Shown piece after piece: positions 46,679 through 55,010 of a stretch of 64,000 nucleotides of DNA. Made by a program: the position numbers and the translations under genes. This DNA is from Brevibacterium sp. UMB1308A. Lineage in GTDB: Bacteria > Actinomycetota > Actinomycetes > Actinomycetales > Brevibacteriaceae. The stretch covers positions 16,155-80,154 of the forward strand of contig NZ_JASPDO010000009.1 in the NCBI RefSeq assembly GCF_030230605.1, in the 5' to 3' direction. Numbering within the stretch: the first letter of the stretch is position 1; the number at the start of each line of letters is the position of its first letter. The notes below the pieces were generated by a model. The model had not been told where the DNA came from. It saw only the letters and a list, made by a program, of their open reading frames with translations, and ran no database searches.

Positions 46679-49600
46679 CTAGTGCCGTCCACTGCGACGT
46701 GTGCTTGTCAGCGCCACACTTCCAACACCAACTCCTGCCAACGCAAACAGCAACAGAACTGACACTTCAGTTCCCGTGCGTGGAAGCGTGCTTCCTTCGT
46801 TGTTCACCTCCGAAGCGTCTGTCTGTGATTCCGAGCCTTCGGAGTCAGGAGAAGGTTCCTCGCGGTCACCTGGTTGGTCCCCGGGGTTCTCAGGTTCCTC
46901 ACTATCTCCCGGTGTCTCCGGTTCCTCGCGATCTTCATCCCCAGGTTTTTCAGGCTCGTCAGGCTGTTCCTTGTCAGCAGCCGGCACTGTCACTTCCTGA
47001 GTTGCGGTGCGGCCGTTGACCGTCACGCTCAGCTTTGCGGTGCCCGGACGTAGCGCCGTGATCTCCCCACTCACGGGGTTGTACCGGATGACAGCGTTTT
47101 CATCAGCGGCGTCCTCGGACTGCTCGCTACCGTCAACGATGTGGACACCTTCGCCACCCCACTGCGCGGTGACCGGCCACGCCACTGGAACAGTCCTTCC
47201 GTCCTGCACGAACGAAGCAGTGACCTGGCTGCTCTCGCCCAGCGGAACAGCGCGCGAGGTCTCGAGCGAAATCTCGTCAACCCAGGGTCGGGTTTCTGCG
47301 GCCAACCAGTCCACTCGGTCTTGCGGAGACGGGTTCTTTCCAACCTTGCCCTTTGCCGGGTCGATACCCAGCATCGTCCAACCGGTGAAGCCTCCTGTCT
47401 CCGGGGTTCCCGCCGGGCTCTTACCAGAGTTACCGTTCACCAGATAGGTCACGCCCTCCACTGGAGACCCATGGAATGCCCCCACGTGCGCGTTGATCAC
47501 TGCAGCCGACTTGCCTGATGTGCGTTTGAAATCAGCCATGAGCTTCTCAAAAGCGCGGGCCTCGCGCTGGTCTGCCAGCTGGCTGTTCTTCGTTGGCAAC
47601 GGATCGTTAGGCGGGTGGTGGAAAAACACCGTCACGCCAGTCAGGTTCGAATCACGTGCAACTTCGTCCAGCTGCTTTTCTAGCTTCGCGATCTGGTCGA
47701 TTCCACCACTGCGTAGCGAACCACCCGCCGTGTTAAGGGTAATCACTCGAGTCCCGTCAACGTCCTGCGAAGTGGTGGCAGGCCCGATCTCTTGTTCGAA
47801 CACACCAATATCGCTACCCATGATTTCGTGGTTACCGGGCACGTAAATGTGCGGAATGCTTGTGTCCCACTCCTCGTCGATGATCTTCTTCGCAAGAGCG
47901 AAGTCTTCTTTGGATCCTTCGTCCACGAAGTCACCATCGATGATCAGCAGATCGGGCTTTGCCTCACGGATCTCACGCAGGGTGCGACGAGCACCTGCCA
48001 CCGCCTCGGAATCGGGTTGGGCGGCAATGAACTGAGCGTCACTCATCACCGCGATCTTCTGCGGGCGGTCTCCCACATCACCGTGTGTGAGCAGCGCTGG
48101 GTCGTGGATTGCGGGCTCCTTCTCACCCTCCGCGGTGGGCACGGTGGTCACTTGAAGGTTCGATACCGCGATGTCGCCTGTGTACTGGGCATCCGGGCGG
48201 GTTTCCATCATGCGAATGCGGTCGACCGTCAGCGGTTGTGCAAGCCCTTCGGGAACAGCGAACTTGACTGTTTGCCACCCTTCTTTCTCGAGGTGGTCGC
48301 CGTCGATGTTGGTGACGGTCCCGTTCGCGTCGGTCACCTGCAAGCGTGGCCAGGTGCCGTTTCCGTCGCTCTTAACATCCAGGCTGAATCCGATTGCAGT
48401 GCCCTCCACGGGCTCGGTTTTCTTGGCCCCCAGGTAGAAGCCGCGAGTGGCGCTCGAGGTGGTGAAGTCGTACTTCATGCCAATCGCTGGCTTGCCGTCT
48501 TGGCCTTCAGCCTTGGCGATCTCTCCGGAGGCGCGGGCACTGTCGGTTTCAAAGTCGTCCGGGTTGGAGAAGTCCCACAGGGCTGTGTCTTTTGTGCCGA
48601 AGGTCACCGGCACCGAGGTGGTGAGGTCTCCCACGGTAAACGTGACTTTTCCTGTGGTGGTCTTTCCGGTGGCGCGCACCGTCCAGGTGCCCAGGCCGTC
48701 GTCGTCGACTTCGACTCCGCCGGTGGTAGTGACTTTGACATCGGCAGTCTCGATGCGGGCCTGCTGACCGTCACCGTCGAGTCCGCTGAGGGTCAGTTTG
48801 GCCCGCGTGTCAGTGTTTGGCAGACTGAGTGACTTTTCAGAAGCGCGCAGTGCAATTGCTTTGCCCAGCACGCGCAGTTTGGTTTCGTCACTCATGTTGC
48901 CGGCACTGTAGGTGACCGTGCCGGATCCACGTTCTTCACCAGTAATACGAGCGGTGTTCTTCTTCACCGATGCGACCTTCAAAGGCGCGTCTGCACTGAA
49001 AGTCCCATCGACCTCGGCCGGGTCTAGGTTGGAGGCGAGCCCGGTGCCTTTCACGGTGCGGGTCAGCCCGGGGAACACTGCGTCTTCCCCTTCGAGTCCC
49101 AGGCTCAGTTGAACGCCCGAGGTGTCATCCGACTTCGCAGAAGAGTAGAAGACGAGCGCGTTGGGGACTTCCCGCACTTTTCCATCGGAAGGGGTGTTCC
49201 AGATCTTCTGCCCGTCATCGCCGGCAACGCGGGCGGACATGGCAGACGACCCTCCACCGTCAAGGTTGAGCGCGTTGTGCGCACCCATGTTGCGTAGCAG
49301 TTCTCCTGCTTCGGGCAGCGTCATTCCGCGGGATTCATTCGACCGCCCATCGATCACCATGACGAACAGTCGAGTGCCGTCTTTGCTGATTCCTACGGCT
49401 GTGCGCGGGTGCGTGCCTGTTGCGAGGTCGTCCTGCATGTTCGGAACTTCGCCGTTAGTGAGGATCTGGTGTGACCCGGCAATACCGAGGTCCACGTCCT
49501 CAGACGGTCCCACTTCGATGTCTACGTTGTCGCCTTTGGACAGCTGGGCGATTGTTTCTGCCCCGGCTTCACGGCCAATGAGCACCTGCGTACCGTCAGC

Positions 49601-50395
49601 AACCCGGCGTTCGCCGAGGCTGTCGACAACGCCGGTAGTTTCCGTGACGGTGCCGTCTTTGACGACAGCGGCGGCGACCTGTTCCGCCTTTTCGTCTGGC
49701 GCGCCTACCGGGCGGTCAAGGGTGTAGTCTCCCCAGGCCGAGGTGTACACACCAATACCATCTGTTTCCAACCTCGGGGTGTTCATTCCGGAGAGGTCGT
49801 GCTTCTTGTTCCCGGGCAGTGTGGCTGACCCGGTGGCTGAAAGTTCCTTCACCGCGGCGCGTCCTTGCGCGATGGTCAGTGAGGGTTGGGGTTTCGAGTT
49901 TCCGGCGCGCAGACCGTCGCTGCTGACCGAGGTGTAGATCGGCGCGTCCGAGTGGTTGATGTCGAAGAACGTGCCGTTGACCGCGGCGACGGCTTCTTTG
50001 CCGCGTGGGCCTTGGTGCATGACGTCATCCAGTGGAGCGCGTCCCGTGACAGTGCCGGTGTCCCGCAGGTCGGTGGAAAGAGTTGATTCGCCGAGGTCGG
50101 CGGTGAGAACGCTGCCCTCGTTCCAGCCTGGCTGTTCGAGGCGGGAGAAGGTTGTCAGGTCCAGTCCGGGTGCGACTGGTTTGGTTTCCGAGGTGCGTAG
50201 CACACCACCTTTGGACAGCTGCTCGTCAGTGACCTGCGCGGCAGCTGGGGTGGCCTGCCATACGTCAAGCGCTGTCAGGCCTGGGGTGAGAAGCGCAAAA
50301 ACTGCGAGTAACGCAAACAGGCGCGTGCGGAATGAGGCGCGTTGTCGGGGATTCTTGTGAACGGATTCGGGGTACTCGGTAGGTGCGGGCTGCAT
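46679..50395 (-). CDS. LPXTG-anchored surface protein: phosphodiester glycosidase plus metallophosphoesterase
   Basis: 1238 residues. It has a signal peptide (helix about 24-45, cut near AAAQ). A phosphodiester glycosidase (NAGPA-type) domain follows at about 90-420, with NGTFFDINHSD, PRTAVGIS, VIDGRSNESRGMTLPEAGE and ALNLDGGGSSAM. Three Ig-like/bacterial beta domains (about 420-640) and a carbohydrate-binding-like region lead to a calcineurin-type phosphoesterase at about 800-1030, with MSDAQFI, IDGDFVDEG, VPGNHEIMG, FFHHPP and NAHVGAFHG. A Big-2 domain and a Glu/Pro/Asp stalk end in LPRTG at 1204-1208, a helix and RRSGRH. It is therefore linked to peptidoglycan by sortase and probably degrades wall-associated phosphodiesters or teichoic-type polymers. 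The substrate is inferred, not known. Confidence 0.88.
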   Translation of the reverse strand: MQPAPTEYPESVHKNPRQRASFRTRLFALLAVFALLTPGLTALDVWQATPAAAQVTDEQLSKGGVLRTSETKPVAPGLDLTTFSRLEQPGWNEGSVLTADLGESTLSTDLRDTGTVTGRAPLDDVMHQGPRGKEAVAAVNGTFFDINHSDAPIYTSVSSDGLRAGNSKPQPSLTIAQGRAAVKELSATGSATLPGNKKHDLSGMNTPRLETDGIGVYTSAWGDYTLDRPVGAPDEKAEQVAAAVVKDGTVTETTGVVDSLGERRVADGTQVLIGREAGAETIAQLSKGDNVDIEVGPSEDVDLGIAGSHQILTNGEVPNMQDDLATGTHPRTAVGISKDGTRLFVMVIDGRSNESRGMTLPEAGELLRNMGAHNALNLDGGGSSAMSARVAGDDGQKIWNTPSDGKVREVPNALVFYSSAKSDDTSGVQLSLGLEGEDAVFPGLTRTVKGTGLASNLDPAEVDGTFSADAPLKVASVKKNTARITGEERGSGTVTYSAGNMSDETKLRVLGKAIALRASEKSLSLPNTDTRAKLTLSGLDGDGQQARIETADVKVTTTGGVEVDDDGLGTWTVRATGKTTTGKVTFTVGDLTTSVPVTFGTKDTALWDFSNPDDFETDSARASGEIAKAEGQDGKPAIGMKYDFTTSSATRGFYLGAKKTEPVEGTAIGFSLDVKSDGNGTWPRLQVTDANGTVTNIDGDHLEKEGWQTVKFAVPEGLAQPLTVDRIRMMETRPDAQYTGDIAVSNLQVTTVPTAEGEKEPAIHDPALLTHGDVGDRPQKIAVMSDAQFIAAQPDSEAVAGARRTLREIREAKPDLLIIDGDFVDEGSKEDFALAKKIIDEEWDTSIPHIYVPGNHEIMGSDIGVFEQEIGPATTSQDVDGTRVITLNTAGGSLRSGGIDQIAKLEKQLDEVARDSNLTGVTVFFHHPPNDPLPTKNSQLADQREARAFEKLMADFKRTSGKSAAVINAHVGAFHGSPVEGVTYLVNGNSGKSPAGTPETGGFTGWTMLGIDPAKGKVGKNPSPQDRVDWLAAETRPWVDEISLETSRAVPLGESSQVTASFVQDGRTVPVAWPVTAQWGGEGVHIVDGSEQSEDAADENAVIRYNPVSGEITALRPGTAKLSVTVNGRTATQEVTVPAADKEQPDEPEKPGDEDREEPETPGDSEEPENPGDQPGDREEPSPDSEGSESQTDASEVNNEGSTLPRTGTEVSVLLLFALAGVGVGSVALTSTRRSGRH

Positions 50396-50491
50396 GCTGT
50401 CCTATCGGGGATACGTTTTTTGCGAACGCCAGAACGCTAACAGCGGGACACTACGCGCAGATATCTGTGAAGTGAATCTCAGGTGTACCGC

Positions 50492-50583
50492 GATAAGTTG
50501 CCTGACACATGGCCGATAAATTGCCTGGTATCGAGCCGATAAATCGGCGGTTATCTCCTAGATAAATCGGCGGTTAGCCTGCT
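50492..50583. repeat. Four tandem 23-bp repeats upstream of the DUF4143 ATPase
   Basis: Units begin at 50492, 50515, 50538 and 50561, exactly 23 bases apart. Each starts GATAA; the last two share GATAAATCGGCGGTTA and the first two share GATAARTTGCCTG. Around the third unit the perfect palindrome GCCGATAAATCGGC occurs (50535-50548). The array ends 12 bases before the ATG of the next gene, so it covers its promoter and leader. The period is about two helical turns, which suits an operator array or iterons. Confidence 0.75.
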
Positions 50584-50595
50584 AATGTTCAGATT

Positions 50596-51867
50596 ATGGC
50601 CATCGACTACCCAACGGACAACCCCTCTTACCTTCCGCGCTACATCGACCTTGAACTTGATGAGCTGGCGGGCGCGTCTGCTATCGCTATCGACGGACCA
50701 AAAGCAGTCGGCAAGTCCGAGACGGCCACAAGACGAGCGGACCGCACATACTTCCTCGACCGCGACAGCGAAAGGGAACTCCTCCGGGCTGACATGGACG
50801 CGCGGCTAGTCGCAGAAGACACACTGTGCATCGATGAATGGCAACACTTGCCTCAAGTGTGGGATGCGGTAAGGAGGAACGTCGACAAACAGGTACCCAC
50901 ACGCTATCTATTGACCGGAAGTGCCACACCCAAACAAGGCATAGATACACATTCCGGCGCAGGACGTGTGATCAGCCTACGCATGCGTCCACTCGCTCTT
51001 TCAGAACGTGTTGGCACCACACCAAGTGTGAAGATTGCCGATCTGTTTAATGGAGAACCCAGAATCTCGGACTCCACGGACTTTTCACTCGCAGACTACG
51101 CAGACTCCATCTGTGCGACCGGCCTGCCGGGCGTCTGCCAACAGCCAGACCGACTTCGCCGACAACTCATCGACGCCTATGTCCAGCGCGTCATCGACCG
51201 AGACGTCCCAGATCAGGGGCTTATGGTACGCAAGCCAGAATCGCTGCGTGCATGGTGGGCAGCGTACGCGGCCGCCTCCTCGACCACCACCTCGTATACC
51301 AAAATCTTGAACGCGGCTTCTCCGGGCGATTCTGCCAAAATTTCCAAAGATTCGGCTCTTGGCTACCGCGACATCCTCAGCAAACTGTGGCTGCTGGATC
51401 CAGTACCGGCTTGGTTCCCCAATCCCTCACCTTTCAAAAAACTCACTGCTGCTCCGAAGCACCAAATCTTTGACCCCGGCATTGCGGCCGCTCTGCTGGG
51501 TCTTACACCGAACATGCTTACATCCGGGGAGCCCGGCTCGTGGGAGATGTTTGGCCAGCTCTTCGAATCGCTGGTCACGCTCACTGTCCGCGCGGCCGGT
51601 CAGGCTGCCGAGGCGAAGGTCTCACATCTGCGCACACAAGGCGGAGCGCAAGAAATCGACCTGATTCTCGAACGCTACGACGGAAAAGTCATCGCCTTCG
51701 AAGTAAAGCTGAAACCTACGCCTACGGACAAGGACGTTCGCCATTTGCATTGGCTGGGTGAGCACATCGGTCCGCGTTTGGCGGACAAGGTCGTGGTCAC
51801 AACGGGTACAAATGCTTACAGGAGGCCAGACGGCGTGGCTGTGGTCCCACTCGCACTACTGTGTTGA
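50596..51867 (+). CDS. AAA ATPase, DUF4143 family
   Basis: 423 residues. N-terminal AAA_14-type P-loop GPKAVGKS at 34-41, Walker B TLCIDEW at about 75-81 and a sensor region YLLTGSATPK. The C-terminal half is DUF4143 (about 190-410), with a nuclease-like pattern EIDLILERYDGKVIAFEVKL. Such proteins are common, often as many paralogues, in anaerobes and actinobacteria; they are sometimes near toxin-antitoxin or mobile genes, and no biochemical role is established. No partner gene is in frame with it here. The repeats upstream suggest autoregulation. Confidence 0.8.
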   Translation: MAIDYPTDNPSYLPRYIDLELDELAGASAIAIDGPKAVGKSETATRRADRTYFLDRDSERELLRADMDARLVAEDTLCIDEWQHLPQVWDAVRRNVDKQVPTRYLLTGSATPKQGIDTHSGAGRVISLRMRPLALSERVGTTPSVKIADLFNGEPRISDSTDFSLADYADSICATGLPGVCQQPDRLRRQLIDAYVQRVIDRDVPDQGLMVRKPESLRAWWAAYAAASSTTTSYTKILNAASPGDSAKISKDSALGYRDILSKLWLLDPVPAWFPNPSPFKKLTAAPKHQIFDPGIAAALLGLTPNMLTSGEPGSWEMFGQLFESLVTLTVRAAGQAAEAKVSHLRTQGGAQEIDLILERYDGKVIAFEVKLKPTPTDKDVRHLHWLGEHIGPRLADKVVVTTGTNAYRRPDGVAVVPLALLC

Positions 51868-51921
51868 ACCCCCAGGTTCACAGCACGTGGACTCGCTTTC
51901 GTTCACGCAGTCTGAAGACGA

Positions 51922-52563
51922 TTAACCGCGATTCCCCGCCAATGCGGTGCGGATGCCAAGGAAAACCAGAACTGCTCCGCCCGCAGTGTCAATCCGTCGT
52001 TTCCAGTCAGCCAGGTTGAACTTCTCGGAAATCTTGCTGAGGCCTGTAGACCAAAGCCCAAGCCAGACGGCCATCCCACAGACGTGCACGGTAGCAAGAG
52101 TCAGCATTGACGACACTCCCATTAGCTGCGCCGGAACAAATTGCGGCGCCAGTGTTAGATACACGGTGGCGGCTTTCACGTTGAGCACGTTTGCCAGATA
52201 TGCCTGCCCCACCTCGTGGACGACGGGCTTCGAGGGACTGTGTGCATATTCAAGCGATGACGAAACGCTCATCCGACGCCCACGCCATATAAGAAACACA
52301 CCGAGACCCACCAAATAGATCGCGCCAACGAACCTAAGAACCTGGTACACCTCCGCTGAGCGCATCACAACCGCCGCAAGTCCGAGGCCCGCAAGAAGCC
52401 CGTGAGTAATGATTCCGAGGGCTGTCCCTACGATGACGGCCCAAGCGCCACGCCTATCGCCCACTAGGCCACGTGAACTCACCAAAGTGAAACTGGCACC
52501 GGGAGTGACGACAAGTGGAGTAACTGCGATGCCAAAGCCAATGAGCGAAGCAATTGAAAGCAT
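51922..52563 (-). CDS. LysE-family translocator
   Basis: 213 residues with six helices. TPGASFTLVSSRGLVGDRRGAW is the conserved N-terminal family motif, and YLVGLGVFLIWRGRR is the second-helix block. It exports amino acids or related solutes. It is the second LysE-type gene in the window; this one has a normal ATG. Convergent with the DUF4143 gene. Confidence 0.87.
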   Translation of the reverse strand: MLSIASLIGFGIAVTPLVVTPGASFTLVSSRGLVGDRRGAWAVIVGTALGIITHGLLAGLGLAAVVMRSAEVYQVLRFVGAIYLVGLGVFLIWRGRRMSVSSSLEYAHSPSKPVVHEVGQAYLANVLNVKAATVYLTLAPQFVPAQLMGVSSMLTLATVHVCGMAVWLGLWSTGLSKISEKFNLADWKRRIDTAGGAVLVFLGIRTALAGNRG

Positions 52564-52704
52564 TCAATCAGTATGCCATCGCCTCGTAAAGAAGCTTACA
52601 AGGACGCAGATTTAACAGCGCATGAGGCCATCTACATATAAATATGAAGAGAAGACGTATACCGTTGAGGCCGTTTAAGCCAACGAGGGGAAAGAGGAAC
52701 AGTC

Positions 52705-53223
52705 ATGAGCGAGTTAAATAGCAAGGCACGACTGGCTCAGGAGATCAAGGCATCGCCACATGACAGTTTTTCTGATGCACTCAAGGTTGCAGACGACATG
52801 TCAATTTCTCTCGTTAGAGAAGTTCTGGAGGAGGAAATCGCGTCTAACGATGCCGTGCTCTGCCACTGTTTCATTGAGCAATGGCTTGAGCGATTCGAAC
52901 CTCTGCAGAAGCTCGCGGCCACTATTGAGGTGTCTCATCTGTACCTATTGGACCTGGTAGATGTACCGCACGCTGAAGACCTCATACTTTTGCGCACATT
53001 GGACAATGGCGCGGATGCAGTTGCGGCCCTCCGATCCGAAGTCCTTTCAAATCGAGATTTGGGACGAAATCCAGACGCTAGTTTTGGGTTGAAGTTTGTT
53101 AAAACAATCGAAGCCGAGGTTTGTGATCCGTTGGAGACAGCCATCGAGAGATTGCACGAAAACTCTGAGCGACTTGGTGTACTGATTCAGCGTGCGGACG
53201 ATGAAGTGAAAGACCAAGGGTAG
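52705..53223 (+). CDS. All-helical cytoplasmic protein, not recognised
   Basis: 172 residues with AGAGG ahead of the ATG. It is almost entirely alpha-helical and acidic. Notable segments are SISLVREVLEEEIASNDAV, the Cys-His pair CHCFIEQWLERF and a C-terminal heptad-like helix PLETAIERLHENSERLGVLI. No membrane segment, no signal peptide and no family that I recognise. The preceding 140 bases contain no gene. Base composition is AT-richer than the housekeeping block, so it may be horizontally acquired. Confidence 0.55.
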   Translation: MSELNSKARLAQEIKASPHDSFSDALKVADDMSISLVREVLEEEIASNDAVLCHCFIEQWLERFEPLQKLAATIEVSHLYLLDLVDVPHAEDLILLRTLDNGADAVAALRSEVLSNRDLGRNPDASFGLKFVKTIEAEVCDPLETAIERLHENSERLGVLIQRADDEVKDQG

Positions 53224-53253
53224 CCGGATTACCTCTCAGCCGGATTACCTCTC
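53222..53253. repeat. 16-bp perfect tandem duplication
   Basis: AGCCGGATTACCTCTC occurs twice back to back (53222-53237 and 53238-53253), followed by a third partial AGCCG. It lies between convergent genes. It probably arose by replication slippage. Confidence 0.8.
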
Positions 53254-53261
53254 AGCCGAAG

Positions 53262-54074
53262 TTACTTATCGCGTGAGCCACGTCGTTTCATAACGACCAC
53301 GGCAACGACGGCCACAAGGGCTGCTGTAACACCCAAAATCACCAGCTCAACACCAGCTGAAGAATTTTGAAGCACCCAACCTTCGATGCGTGCCTGGGTG
53401 CTTGCCCCAAGGAACCCAGATAGTTCAGCTGTGCCGCTTGTGAAGAACAGAAGCGCCGCCAGTGCAATCATGAGCAGACCACCCACAAGGTTCATCCAGG
53501 TGGTTGTCACCGGACCAAAAGAAACTGGGCGTGGACGAACAAGTTTCTGAACAACGGGTAGACGTGTCCACAGCGCTGAAAGGATTACAAGAGGAAGTGC
53601 CATACCAGCCGCAAAGAACACCAGGATCAGACCACCCCACAAGGCAGACGCGCTTGCTGCCGCGACAGTCAGAACGGCTCCCAGAATTGGACCGGCACAC
53701 ACTCCAGCCAACCCATAGACAGCGCCAAGCAGGTACACCGATGCGGTTGAGCGACCCGCGCTCTGCACACCAGAGGGCATGAACGGAAGGTTGATATTGA
53801 GCGCGGTCATAACACCCATCACACTGATAATCACTGCAACGACAGCCACGACAGCCTCCCGGTGCACAGTGACGAAAGCACCCACCGAACCCGCCAAAAT
53901 GCCCAGCGGAACGAGCGTTGTAACCAGTCCCAAATAGAAGATGAACGTACGGCCTAACAGTTCTTTTGGCGAGGTAAAAGCGTAAGAAAAGAAAGCAGGC
54001 AGAAGCATGGCAGAGCACGGACTTAAAAGTGTGAGCACTCCCCCTGCAAAAGCTCCGAGAAGCCCTAAACTCAT
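53262..54074 (-). CDS. ccdA: CcdA/DsbD-type thiol-disulfide membrane transporter
   Basis: 270 residues with seven or so helices. The first helix reads GGVLTLLSPCSAMLLPAF, with one of the two redox cysteines of the CcdA pattern, and GLAGVCAGPILGAVLTVAA holds the second. It moves reducing power from cytoplasmic thioredoxin to extracytoplasmic thiol proteins. The start overlaps the upstream DsbA-like gene by four bases (ATGA), so the pair is co-translated and probably works together. Confidence 0.85.
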   Translation of the reverse strand: MSLGLLGAFAGGVLTLLSPCSAMLLPAFFSYAFTSPKELLGRTFIFYLGLVTTLVPLGILAGSVGAFVTVHREAVVAVVAVIISVMGVMTALNINLPFMPSGVQSAGRSTASVYLLGAVYGLAGVCAGPILGAVLTVAAASASALWGGLILVFFAAGMALPLVILSALWTRLPVVQKLVRPRPVSFGPVTTTWMNLVGGLLMIALAALLFFTSGTAELSGFLGASTQARIEGWVLQNSSAGVELVILGVTAALVAVVAVVVMKRRGSRDK

Positions 54075-54856
54075 TGAGCTCCGGCCTTAGTCAGCTGTTC
54101 GTCTATAAACTTCGAGAAGTTTTCAACCGGCTGAGCACCTCGCATTGCGCTTTCGCCATCAGACGCCGCGAAGAACGGAACAGCCTGGATTCCGTAGTAC
54201 TGTTGCGCTTTTGCCGTTGCGTCATTGACTGTGTCAATGAGTGTTTGATCGTTCATGTCTTTACGGAACTGCTCAATGTCTTCAACACCGGCGGTTTTGG
54301 CGAACTTCACAAGGGTTTCCTCGGGAAGATCAGGGTGGCCCTTTTCAGGAGCTGCCGCGTAGAGCGCGTCGGAGAATTCGCGGTACTTACCCTGTTTACC
54401 TGCTGCTTCCATAGCCGCCCCGGCTGCCGCTGACTGTTCACCGAAGAACGCAACAGTGATGAATTCGAAGCGCACCTTTCCGGTGTCAACATACTTCTTC
54501 TTCAGCTCCGGAAGGATGTCATTGTGAAAGTGGGCGCAGAAAGGGCAACGGGGATCAGTCCACTCTGTGATGACAACGGGAGCGTTTACGTCACCAATGG
54601 CCGCGGAGTCGTCGGCATCTCGTCTGACCCATTCGCCTTCGTTGCCAGATGCCTGCGCACCGTTGTTTGCATGGTCTTCAGACGACGCACTGGACGTTGC
54701 ACCACTTTGTGCTGGATCTTTACCGGAAGCGTTTTTGTTACCCGATGTGAGCTGAGCAATTCCCACAACCGCGATAAAGGCAAGAGCCGCGACAATCGCG
54801 ATGATGGCGTACGCTCTTCGACTACGCCCCTGTTTTGGAGATGAGTGACCGGCCAT
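54071..54856 (-). CDS. DsbA-like thioredoxin-fold oxidoreductase, membrane-anchored
   Basis: 261 residues from ATG 54856. An N-terminal helix (about 16-37) anchors it outside the membrane. A Ser/Gly/Asp linker of about 50 residues precedes a DsbA-like domain with active site DPRCPFCAHFHND (CPFC), VAFFGEQSAAAGAAMEAA and a cis-proline in IQAVPFF. It oxidises or isomerises disulfides in exported proteins. Its neighbour CcdA would supply or drain electrons. GGTGAGG lies just before the start. Confidence 0.88.
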   Translation of the reverse strand: MAGHSSPKQGRSRRAYAIIAIVAALAFIAVVGIAQLTSGNKNASGKDPAQSGATSSASSEDHANNGAQASGNEGEWVRRDADDSAAIGDVNAPVVITEWTDPRCPFCAHFHNDILPELKKKYVDTGKVRFEFITVAFFGEQSAAAGAAMEAAGKQGKYREFSDALYAAAPEKGHPDLPEETLVKFAKTAGVEDIEQFRKDMNDQTLIDTVNDATAKAQQYYGIQAVPFFAASDGESAMRGAQPVENFSKFIDEQLTKAGAQ

Positions 54857-54890
54857 ATACCTCACCATATCGACCCATTAACAAAAAGTC

Positions 54891-54918
54891 TCGGGACATC
54901 GAGTGAACGATGTCCCGA
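54891..54918 (-). terminator. Terminator of the arsA transcript
   Basis: TCGGGACATCG, loop of six, CGATGTCCCGA: a perfect 11-bp stem. Read on the minus strand it is followed by GACTTTTTG, so it is an intrinsic terminator for the ars genes to its right. Confidence 0.85.
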
Positions 54919-55010
54919 GTACTTCACATTGTGGACCAAGCAGAAGGCTTGTCGAAACTTGCACCGCCGGAGCCAGCTGGTGGATCCGGCGGTAGACGTC
55001 ATTCATGCGG

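Noticed and set aside
46570-46680. Extra small gene between the four-helix protein and the LPXTG gene
   Set aside because: The interval contains only the 14-bp hairpin; the short frames have no start signals.
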